6,709 nucleotides of DNA from CAZSRL01 sp964609615 (lineage in GTDB: Bacteria; Bacillota_I; Bacilli_A; RF39; UBA660). The translations under genes were made by a program, and so were the position numbers. How positions within the stretch are numbered: position 1 is the stretch's first letter; the number at the start of each line of letters is the position of its first letter. A model generated the notes under the pieces. It was given only the letters and a program-made list of their open reading frames with translations. It was not told the DNA's origin and did not search any database. The stretch covers positions 1 through 6,709 of the forward strand of contig CAZSRL010000037.1 of assembly GCA_964609615.1 (NCBI GenBank). The letters are read 5' to 3'. Below, piece by piece: positions 1-5,717 of this stretch.

Positions 1-6
1 ACTTTT

Positions 7-33
7 ATGAACATTCATGCACTCACTTGTGCA
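7..33. repeat. Two adjacent small inverted repeats downstream of alaS
   Basis: ATGAA (7-11) with TTCAT (14-18), and TGCAC (18-22) with GTGCA (29-33), sit about 60 bases after the alaS stop. On the minus strand no U-tract follows. On the plus strand a T-rich stretch (35-47) follows the second repeat. They could be a weak terminator or part of the leader of the next gene; the window ends too soon to tell. Confidence 0.3.
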
Positions 34-89
34 CTTTACTTTTTATCTAACGAATAAACTAAAAATTTACTTTTCTTCCATTAAAATTA

Positions 90-1868
90 TTAATTATCTT
101 CCACTAAAACACATTTTAGTCTTCTTACACCAGCTGATGAACTTTCTTCTTTAACAATACCAAACACACCAAGTTCACCAGTGTTTTTAACATGTGGTCC
201 ACCACATATTTCTTTTGAAACATCGCCAATTGTATATACACTTACAACATTACCATACTTATCATTAAATATTCCTTCTGCTCCTGATTTCTTAGCTTCA
301 TCATAAGACATTATATCTTTTTTAACTTCAATATTTTGTTTAATTAAACTATTTACTTTCTTTGTTAAATATTCTTTTTCAACATCAGTCATTTTATGAT
401 CTAAATTAAAGTCAAATCTAAGTCTTTCTGGTGTTATATTAGCACCCTTTTGAATTGTATTATTTCCATACATTTCCTTTAAAACAGATAAAACTAAATG
501 AGCAAGAGTGTGATATCTAACACTTTCTTTAGAATTATCAGCAAGTCCTCCTTTAAAGTCTCCTTTAGAGGCTGTTCTAGATAGTTTTTGATGTTCTTTG
601 AATCTAGAATCAAATCCATCAACATCTACTGTTAAATTCCTTTCTTTTGCCATTTCAATAGTCATTTCAAGAGGAAAACCAAAAGTATCAAATAATTTAA
701 AAGCACTTTCTCCAGGTAAAACATAACCCTCTATTCTTTTAACTATTTTTTCAAACATTTTAGTTCCACCCGCTATTGTTTTATTAAACTTTTCTTCTTC
801 CTTTTTAAGTTCATCTAAAATAAATGTTTTATTTTCTTCTAATTCAGGATAAGCTTTCTTATAATCATTTATAACAACAACCGCTAGTTTATCAAGTATA
901 AAATCATTTATACCCAAAAGCTTAATATATCTTATACTTCTTCTAATAAGTCTTCTTAAAACATAACCAGAACCTACATTATTAGGAGTAAGATGTTTAT
1001 TATCTCCAAGTATAAATGTAGATGTTCTTATATGATCCATTACTATTCTAAAACTAGTTCTATTTTCAATATATAATTTATTAGTTAATCTTTCAAGTTC
1101 TTCTTTTAAATTACTAAATAATTCAGTATCATAAACACTTTCAACATCATTAAATACAGATAATACTCTTTCAACACCCATACCAGTATCTACATTTTTT
1201 TGTTTTAATGGAATATATTTACCATCTTTAAGTTCATATTCCATAAAAACATCATTCCATATTTCTAAATACCTTCCACAATCACAAGATGGATTACAGT
1301 TTTCACCACATGAACCTTGTTCTCTTTCAAAAAACATTTCACTGTCTGGTCCACATGGACCAGAACCATATCCTATTTCCCAAAAATTATATTTTTTACC
1401 TAAATAAAATATTTTATCTTTTTTAATACCAACATTTCTCCACCAACGAAAACTTTCAGTATCTTTGGGTATTCCTTCTTCACCTTTAAATACAGTAAAA
1501 GATAATCTATCTATTGGAATATTTAAATATTTTTTATCAGTTAAAAATTCAATGCTCCATTTAATCGCATCAGGTTTAAAATAATCTCCTAAACTCCAAT
1601 TACCTAACATTTCAAAAAATGTTAAATGAGATGCATCCCCTACTTCATCAATATCATTAGTTCTAATACACTTTTGACAACTAACTAATCTTTTACCACT
1701 TGGATGCTCTTGCCCAAGTAAAAATGGAACTAGTGGGTGCATACCTGCGGTTGTAAATAAAACACTAGGGTCATTTTCTGGTATTAATGATCCACTAGGT
1801 ATTACTTTATGACCTTTATCCTTATAAAAGTCAAAATACATTTTAATAAGTCCTTCTCTTGTTAACAT
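90..1868 (-). CDS. alaS: Alanine--tRNA ligase, short form lacking the C-Ala/DHHA1 domain
   Basis: A class II synthetase that charges tRNA-Ala and edits mischarged Ser/Gly-tRNA-Ala. It has 592 residues against about 870-880 for most bacteria. The aminoacylation domain (about 1-250) has LFTTAGMHPLVP (37-48) and the motif 2 region with NDIDEVGDASHLTFFEMLGN (71-90). The tRNA-recognition region has GSGYVLRRLIRR (299-310). The editing domain has the zinc ligands HTLAH (453-457) and CGGPH (555-559), so editing should be intact. A four-cysteine cluster (C187, C191, C195, C197) in the catalytic domain looks like a second zinc knuckle. The protein ends about 33 residues after CGGPH, where the coiled coil and DHHA1 domain would normally follow. 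No continuation appears in any frame of the remaining 89 bases. The insert and the CGGPHVKNTGELG block resemble, from memory, the short AlaRS of Patescibacteria (CPR). The gene is controlled by an alanine T-box. Confidence 0.95.
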   Translation of the reverse strand: MLTREGLIKMYFDFYKDKGHKVIPSGSLIPENDPSVLFTTAGMHPLVPFLLGQEHPSGKRLVSCQKCIRTNDIDEVGDASHLTFFEMLGNWSLGDYFKPDAIKWSIEFLTDKKYLNIPIDRLSFTVFKGEEGIPKDTESFRWWRNVGIKKDKIFYLGKKYNFWEIGYGSGPCGPDSEMFFEREQGSCGENCNPSCDCGRYLEIWNDVFMEYELKDGKYIPLKQKNVDTGMGVERVLSVFNDVESVYDTELFSNLKEELERLTNKLYIENRTSFRIVMDHIRTSTFILGDNKHLTPNNVGSGYVLRRLIRRSIRYIKLLGINDFILDKLAVVVINDYKKAYPELEENKTFILDELKKEEEKFNKTIAGGTKMFEKIVKRIEGYVLPGESAFKLFDTFGFPLEMTIEMAKERNLTVDVDGFDSRFKEHQKLSRTASKGDFKGGLADNSKESVRYHTLAHLVLSVLKEMYGNNTIQKGANITPERLRFDFNLDHKMTDVEKEYLTKKVNSLIKQNIEVKKDIMSYDEAKKSGAEGIFNDKYGNVVSVYTIGDVSKEICGGPHVKNTGELGVFGIVKEESSSAGVRRLKCVLVEDN

Positions 1869-1874
1869 ATTAAT

Positions 1875-1880
1875 CCTCCT
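1875..1880 (-). promoter_or_regulatory. Ribosome binding site of alaS
   Basis: A perfect AGGAGG lies 6 bases before the ATG at 1868 and about ten bases after the terminator U-tract, so it is exposed in the antiterminated transcript. It fixes the alaS start. Confidence 0.85.
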
Positions 1881-1889
1881 TTAAACAAT

Positions 1890-1934
1890 AAAAAGAATGG
1901 TACAAGGAGTCATTTAAGACGGTACCATCCTTTT
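1890..1934 (-). terminator. T-box-controlled terminator in the alaS leader
   Basis: AAAAGGATGGTAC (1934-1922) pairs with GTACCATTCTTTT (1903-1891) in a 13-bp stem with one G-U pair and a U-rich 3' end. The 5' arm includes the TGGT that binds the tRNA acceptor end, and the loop holds the 3' arm of the antiterminator. The two folds therefore exclude each other: uncharged tRNA-Ala favours read-through and charged tRNA favours termination. Confidence 0.85.
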
Positions 1935-2071
1935 ATTTATCTTTATTATAATAACGGCTTTCACCGAGAACTATTAATTCTACTAAAAGAATAGCTTTTC
2001 TGATAAATATATAATTAGTTCACACCTACCACTAACTCTCTTTATATATCATCTATCTTACTTTTTTCTTT
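1891..2071 (-). ncRNA. T-box riboswitch (tRNA-Ala sensing) controlling alaS
   Basis: The leader binds uncharged tRNA-Ala and then allows read-through into alaS. Stem I, minus strand: basal helix AAAGAA (2071-2066) with TTCTTT (1991-1986); specifier loop with AGTA (2062-2059) on the 5' side and GAA (2000-1998) plus codon GCT followed by A (1995-1992) on the 3' side; ATATATAA (2049-2042) with TTATATAT (2014-2007); an AGAGAG bulge (2041-2036); TTAGT (2035-2031) with ACTAA (2019-2015) around a GGTAGGTGTGA distal loop. GCT is an alanine codon, agreeing with the gene downstream. A CGG/CCG hairpin near 1967-1955 is probably Stem III. The antiterminator is AAGGA (1932-1928), bulge TGGTACC (1927-1921), GTC (1920-1918), a loop, GAC (1911-1909) and TCCTT (1908-1904). 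The variable T of TGGT pairs with A73 of tRNA-Ala. The 5' strand of Stem I lies within the transporter coding region. Confidence 0.9.
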
Positions 2072-3220
2072 ATCCTTGTTTTCATATTCAAAGAAACTAT
2101 ATTTCTCATCTAAAAATACATATATTATTTTAATTAATGCCGCTATTGGAGTAGCAATAATCATACCAATTATACCAAAGAAGTATCCAAATATCAATAA
2201 CATTATAATTATTGTAATAGGACTTAAATTCATTTTTTTACTCATAACAAGAGGAGTAATAAACGTACCTTCTAATGTTTGAATTATAATAATAAATATT
2301 AAAATAAGTGTTCCTACTAAAGGACTTATAGAATAACCCATTAATACTGCTGGGGCACCTCCAATATAAGGACCAATATAAGGAATCAAATTAGTTATTC
2401 CACAAAATAATCCAAATAATAATGGAGCCTCTAAACCAATAATCGCAAATCCAATAGTACTAACAACAAATATAATAAATGATATTAAAAGAGTTCCATT
2501 AACATATTCATATAAGTTTTCACTTATATTTTCCATTAATCTTTCAGAATCTTTTCTATATTTCTTAGGTAATAATTTATTTAAATTATCTTTAATCTTA
2601 TCAAAATTAAATAACATATAAAAACCAATAACTAAACTAAATAATAATGTACCAAAAGTACTAACTACATTCTTAACAAAAGATATAAACATTTCTGGTA
2701 AATTAGTAGTTAAAGAATCACCTACTTCATTAATTTTATCAAAGAAATTTAATTTAACATTATCTAAATTAGTAAGACTATTAGTAGATAACTTATCAAA
2801 GAAACTATTAATAAACTCTTTAGCATCATTTAAAAGTGCTGGTATTGCCGCTACTATTTCATTTATTTGATTCGCAACAACAGGTGTTAAAAGTAAACAG
2901 AAAAAATAAATAAATAATACAGCCATACAAAATATTAATATAACCGCAGGTACTCTTTTCATCCCCTGTTTAGTAAGTTTATTAACAAGAGGGTTTAATA
3001 GCCAAGCAATAACAAAACCTATAAAGAATGGGCTTAAAATCTTTAATAAATTTATTAAAAATGCTCCTAACTTCCACTCTTTTAATATTAATATTATTAC
3101 ATAAATAACAATAACTACTAATAGAAAATATAATATTTTTAAAATTTTATCACTTATATTTAAAATATTATTAATCTTTTTTATATTTAAATTTTCAAAC
3201 GTTTTCTTTAATTTATTCAT
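2042..3220 (-). CDS. AI-2E family transporter (YrrI/PerM-like integral membrane protein)
   Basis: A 392-residue polytopic membrane protein of the AI-2 exporter (PerM/TqsA/YdiK) superfamily. Family members include quorum-signal exporters and cation/proton antiporters, so the substrate cannot be read from sequence. Hydrophobic segments lie at about 27-47, 57-77 and 91-113, then a soluble loop rich in Asn/Lys/Asp (115-175), then about 180-205, 241-262, 263-297, 299-325 and 335-370. The family signature is clear in the C-terminal half: GITNLIPYIGPYIGG (274-288), QTLEGTFITPLVMSKKMNLS (314-333) and GIIGMIIATPIAA (349-361). Length is slightly above the usual 340-380, with a charged Lys/Asp/Glu tail. 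The ATG at 3220 has AGGAGA nine bases upstream. B. subtilis YrrI sits in the same place upstream of alaS. The last ten codons double as the 5' strand of the alaS T-box Stem I. Confidence 0.93.
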   Translation of the reverse strand: MNKLKKTFENLNIKKINNILNISDKILKILYFLLVVIVIYVIILILKEWKLGAFLINLLKILSPFFIGFVIAWLLNPLVNKLTKQGMKRVPAVILIFCMAVLFIYFFCLLLTPVVANQINEIVAAIPALLNDAKEFINSFFDKLSTNSLTNLDNVKLNFFDKINEVGDSLTTNLPEMFISFVKNVVSTFGTLLFSLVIGFYMLFNFDKIKDNLNKLLPKKYRKDSERLMENISENLYEYVNGTLLISFIIFVVSTIGFAIIGLEAPLLFGLFCGITNLIPYIGPYIGGAPAVLMGYSISPLVGTLILIFIIIIQTLEGTFITPLVMSKKMNLSPITIIIMLLIFGYFFGIIGMIIATPIAALIKIIYVFLDEKYSFFEYENKDKEKSKIDDI

Positions 3221-3241
3221 TTATTCTTATCTCCTAATATA

Positions 3242-3250
3242 ATTATATCA
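3242..3250 (-). promoter_or_regulatory. Extended -10 promoter of the AI-2E gene
   Basis: The minus strand reads TGATATAAT at 3250-3242, a perfect TATAAT with a TGn extension, directly after the T-run of the preceding terminator. The hexamer 17 bp upstream (TGTTTT, 3270-3265) is a poor -35. The expected start of transcription is near 3235, at the first base of the AGGAGA ribosome binding site (3235-3230), so the leader would be about 15 bases. This promoter may also feed the downstream T-box and alaS. Confidence 0.65.
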
Positions 3251-3281
3251 AAAAAACAATAAAAAAAACACAAAAAGTGTT
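3251..3281 (-). terminator. Intrinsic terminator of the small gene
   Basis: On the minus strand AACAC (3281-3277), a TTTTT loop (3276-3272) and GTGTT (3271-3267) form a 5-bp hairpin. A run of eight T (3268-3261), then ATTG and seven more T follow. The stem is short and A/T-rich, so termination may be partial. It overlaps the TAA stop of the small gene, as the ileS terminator overlaps its stop. Confidence 0.6.
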
Positions 3282-3441
3282 AATTCATTTCATCTAATTC
3301 GTCAAGCACATCTTTTGTATTTTTTTTAGCAGTTTTCATTGCCTTTTTATAAGTCTTTTTCATTTGTTGGCCATACTTATTATATAAAAGAGCTCCCGAA
3401 AGACCAGCAAGACCAATCATAACACCTGTTCTAACTTTAAT
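3280..3441 (-). CDS. Small single-pass membrane protein, YrzQ-like by position; probable AUU start
   Basis: A 53-codon frame between recD2 and the AI-2E gene. It encodes a short basic N-terminus, a Gly/Ala/Leu-rich hydrophobic segment (residues 6-20, GVMIGLAGLSGALLY), a strongly basic stretch (22-43, with QMKKTYKKAMKTAKKNTK) and an acidic end (DVLDELDEMN). This suggests a membrane-anchored peptide with a cytoplasmic charged tail. Function is unknown. B. subtilis has tiny genes yrzQ (DUF3918) and yrzR at this spot, and the layout of hydrophobic start then KK-rich helix resembles YrzQ, but this is a judgement from memory. A strong AAGGAGGG (3455-3448) stands 6 bases before an in-frame ATT (3441-3439). 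The first in-frame ATG (3420) is 27 bases from that site and has no good one of its own; using it would give 46 residues. The stop TAA (3282-3280) is inside the terminator stem. Confidence 0.7.
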   Translation of the reverse strand: MKVRTGVMIGLAGLSGALLYNKYGQQMKKTYKKAMKTAKKNTKDVLDELDEMN

Positions 3442-3447
3442 AGCAAT

Positions 3448-3455
3448 CCCTCCTT
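3448..3455 (-). promoter_or_regulatory. Strong ribosome binding site of the small gene, pointing to an AUU start
   Basis: AAGGAGGG is among the best Shine-Dalgarno matches in the window. The only in-frame codon at normal spacing is ATT at 3441. No ATG, GTG or TTG in this frame lies within 20 bases downstream; the TTG and GTG present belong to another frame that ends at TGA after ten codons. Confidence 0.6.
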
Positions 3456-3512
3456 AGTACTATTATTATTTACACATAACAAATAAAATATTCATTAATT
3501 AAAGAAAAATTA

Positions 3513-5663
3513 TTATTTATCATTTAACATATCTTTTAATTTACTTAGTCTATTTGATGAATATGTATTTTTAATGCTTTCATTTAAACTATCTAGCTCA
3601 CCAATAATTATTAATCCTTTTTTTGCTCTTGTAACTGCTGTATAGATTAATTTATTATAAAACATTCTTTTAAAACTTTTACTAAGTATTATAACAACAT
3701 TATCATATTCACTTCCTTGACTCTTATGAATACTTATAGCATAAGCATGAGTAAAGTTATCAAATTTATCTTTTTGATATTCTACTTTATGTGTTAAAAA
3801 GTCTATTTCTACTATTTTATTAAAGTGATCTATATATGTTATATAACCTATATCTCCATTAAATACATTGTTATCTACATCATTAACTAGTTGTATTATT
3901 TTATCATTTACTTTGTATTTTTTATTAGCAATTATTATACTATCTGTTTTATCTCCATTAAATATATTTTGCATTAGTTCATTTAAGTTATCTATTCCAT
4001 TTTCTCCTCTATACATAGGTACTAGTACTTGAAAATCATCTAATGAACCTTTATATTTATCACATATTTGTTCTAAATATTTTTTTGTATGTATATCATT
4101 TGATTCTATGAAAGTAAAATCACTATGGTTTTTTATATTATTTAGTTGTTCTTTATTTTTTATTACATTAGCAAGTTCTAATATATAACTATCTTTTTTT
4201 GTTCTATATATTTCTTGTAAGTACATTCTACTCATTTTTTCATAATTTAATAAATCTTCTAATACATTACCCGGTGATATACTTGGTAATTGATATTTAT
4301 CTCCAAGTAGTATTATTTTTACATTATCACTAAGTCCTTTTAATAATGAATCAAATAAAAATATATCTATCATACTTACTTCGTCTATTATAACTAATTT
4401 TGCTTTGCTTTTATCAAATTCATTAATTCCAAATGTTTGTTTTTCTTTATTCCATTTTAAAAATTTATGTATTGTACTTGCTTCATGTAAAACACTTTCA
4501 CACATTTTTTTAGCACTTCTTCCGGTAGGAGCTAGGAGTACTATTTCTTCTTCTTTTGTGTTTTTATATAACATTTTATATATATCAACTATTGCTTTTA
4601 TAATTGTTGTTTTACCAGTACCTGGTCCTCCAGTAATACAATATAAATTATATTTTAGGCTTTCTAATATAGCTTGTTTTTGTTCTTTGTTAAATGTTAT
4701 TTTATTATTTTTTTCATATTTTTCTATATATTTAGTTATTTCATTTTCTTTAATACTTGAATGTATTCTATTAAGTAATTTTATACTTTTAGTTATATTT
4801 TTTTCTGTATCATAGTATCTTCTTAATATTAAATAATCATTTTCTATTAAAAGTATTTTATCTTTGTTTAGTTTTTCTACATAATACATAAATGTTTCTA
4901 ATGTTATTTTTTCTTTAAAGTATTTTAGAAAATTTATAAATACATTTTCTATTTTAACTAGTGTATCTCCAGTTTTAAAACATAATTCTTCTATAATATA
5001 AGGAATAAGTGCTTGTATTCTTATATAATCATTTTCTTCGTTATTTACTAAATAAATACTATCTATTTTTTTAAATGGTATTATTTCTACTAATGAATAA
5101 AAGTCTTCTTCAATAATTTTTTTTAAGTTAGTTTGATATAAAGATATTATATTTAAACTTTCTTTTGAAGAAAAACCCATTTTATTAAGTTCTAAAATTA
5201 ATTCTTGAGATTTATCTTCATCAAGTAATTTATCTCTTAATTTCTTTGCTTTTGCTTTACTAAGACCATATATATTATCAAGTACATATTCATCTTTTTT
5301 TATTAAATCAATTGCTTGTTCTCCCAGTGCTTCTACTATATTAGTTGCGGTTTTTAAACCAATACCATGAAACATACCACTACTTAAATAAAGAATAATA
5401 CCTTCTTTATCAGATGGTTTTAGTGCTTCACTTGATGTTGCTTTAAATTGCATACCAAATCTTGGATGTTCTTCAAACATACCAACTAATTTATAATCTA
5501 TTTCTGTGTTGACATCTATCATGTTACAAGTAAAAGTTATTGTTTTATTTAAATAATCATTTAACTCTTCTTCACTTACTTTTCTTATTTTAATAAGTCC
5601 TACTGTATAACCATCTTTACTTTGAAATAGTATTTTTCTAATATTTCCACTTATTATGCTCAT
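3513..5663 (-). CDS. recD2: RecD2-like ATP-dependent DNA helicase (SF1B, RecD/TraA family)
   Basis: This is a 5'-3' DNA helicase of the RecBC-independent RecD2 type (B. subtilis YrrC, Deinococcus RecD2), linked in those species to DNA repair and replication-fork maintenance. At 716 residues it is close to the Deinococcus length and shorter than YrrC. The order is: an N-terminal OB-like RecD2 domain (about 1-85); helix-hairpin-helix repeats (about 95-150, with GMFHGIGLKTATNIV and IYGLSKAKAKKL); a linker domain; then the helicase core. Core motifs are Walker A GGPGTGKTT (345-353), motif Ia APTGRSAKK (378-386), Walker B VIIDEVSMID (424-433), motif III LLGDKYQLPSISPGN (452-466), motif IV QEIYRT (483-488), motif V with ISIHKSQGSEYDNV (643-656) and motif VI YTAVTRAKK (674-682). 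All catalytic residues look intact. I chose ATG at 5663 because GGTGAG (5673-5668), complementary to the 16S tail, sits 4 bases upstream. The in-frame TTG (5675) and GTG (5672) would use up that site. The stop is TAA. Confidence 0.95.
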   Translation of the reverse strand: MSIISGNIRKILFQSKDGYTVGLIKIRKVSEEELNDYLNKTITFTCNMIDVNTEIDYKLVGMFEEHPRFGMQFKATSSEALKPSDKEGIILYLSSGMFHGIGLKTATNIVEALGEQAIDLIKKDEYVLDNIYGLSKAKAKKLRDKLLDEDKSQELILELNKMGFSSKESLNIISLYQTNLKKIIEEDFYSLVEIIPFKKIDSIYLVNNEENDYIRIQALIPYIIEELCFKTGDTLVKIENVFINFLKYFKEKITLETFMYYVEKLNKDKILLIENDYLILRRYYDTEKNITKSIKLLNRIHSSIKENEITKYIEKYEKNNKITFNKEQKQAILESLKYNLYCITGGPGTGKTTIIKAIVDIYKMLYKNTKEEEIVLLAPTGRSAKKMCESVLHEASTIHKFLKWNKEKQTFGINEFDKSKAKLVIIDEVSMIDIFLFDSLLKGLSDNVKIILLGDKYQLPSISPGNVLEDLLNYEKMSRMYLQEIYRTKKDSYILELANVIKNKEQLNNIKNHSDFTFIESNDIHTKKYLEQICDKYKGSLDDFQVLVPMYRGENGIDNLNELMQNIFNGDKTDSIIIANKKYKVNDKIIQLVNDVDNNVFNGDIGYITYIDHFNKIVEIDFLTHKVEYQKDKFDNFTHAYAISIHKSQGSEYDNVVIILSKSFKRMFYNKLIYTAVTRAKKGLIIIGELDSLNESIKNTYSSNRLSKLKDMLNDK

Positions 5664-5667
5664 TTTA

Positions 5668-5673
5668 CTCACC
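5668..5673 (-). promoter_or_regulatory. Ribosome binding site deciding the recD2 start
   Basis: GGTGAG is not the usual AGGAGG core, but GGTGA matches the downstream half of the anti-SD complement (AGGAGGTGA). It lies 4 bases before ATG 5663 and supports that start over the in-frame TTG and GTG codons that overlap it. Confidence 0.5.
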
Positions 5674-5679
5674 AAGTAT

Positions 5680-5688
5680 ATTTTATCA
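5680..5688 (-). promoter_or_regulatory. Probable extended -10 promoter of recD2
   Basis: The minus strand reads TGATAAAAT at 5688-5680, a TGn-extended -10 one base off TATAAT, immediately after the ileS terminator T-run. The -35 position 17 bp upstream (5708-5703, TTTATT, in the terminator loop) is weak, as is usual with extended -10 promoters. Transcription would begin near 5673, giving a leader of about ten bases that starts at the ribosome binding site. An overlapping TATACT at 5680-5675 is an alternative -10 but would leave almost no leader. Confidence 0.5.
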
Positions 5689-5690
5689 TT

Positions 5691-5717
5691 AAAAAAAGAA
5701 CTAATAAAGTTCTTTTT
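5691..5717 (-). terminator. Intrinsic terminator of ileS
   Basis: On the minus strand a perfect 9-bp stem, AAAAAGAAC (5717-5709) with GTTCTTTTT (5701-5693), closes a 7-nt loop (TTTATTA). A run of seven T residues (5697-5691) forms the end of the stem and the U-tract. The stem begins at the second base of the ileS TAA stop, so there is no 3' untranslated spacer. The T-run leads directly into the recD2 promoter. Confidence 0.85.

Noticed and set aside
1..18. Minus-strand ATG at 18-16 as a possible start of the next gene after alaS
   Set aside because: Only six codons are visible, with a weak GTGAG upstream and an inverted repeat overlapping it. I recall yrzL/ireB follows alaS in B. subtilis but cannot confirm it here.
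1..57. Plus-strand frame open from the window edge to TAA at 55-57, which could be the end of a convergent gene
   Set aside because: Only 18 codons, no recognisable sequence, and all other genes run the opposite way; not enough to call.
90..1868. alaS as a frameshifted pseudogene
   Set aside because: The frame is intact through all catalytic and editing motifs, ends in a clean TAA, and is preceded by a complete T-box and ribosome binding site, so a functional short form is more likely.
2096..2101. TATAGT inside the AI-2E coding end as a promoter for the T-box
   Set aside because: The -10 match is good, but there is no -35 (TATATG at 2124-2119) and no TGn extension. In DNA this AT-rich such hexamers occur by chance, so it is only mentioned as a candidate.
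2076..2282. Plus-strand open frame of 68 codons
   Set aside because: It lies wholly opposite the C-terminal membrane part of the AI-2E gene; its Ile/Val-rich product is a mirror of that hydrophobic coding sequence and it has no convincing ribosome binding site.
3456..3512. A promoter for the small gene between the recD2 stop and its ribosome binding site
   Set aside because: The stretch is nearly all A/T with several TAATAA-like strings, but no -35/-10 pair stands out and there is no terminator hairpin after recD2. The small gene may simply be co-transcribed with recD2.
4405..4815. Plus-strand open frame of 136 codons
   Set aside because: It is antisense to the Walker A/B region of recD2, whose motifs are intact on the other strand. 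The hydrophobic translation is what AT-rich antisense frames give.
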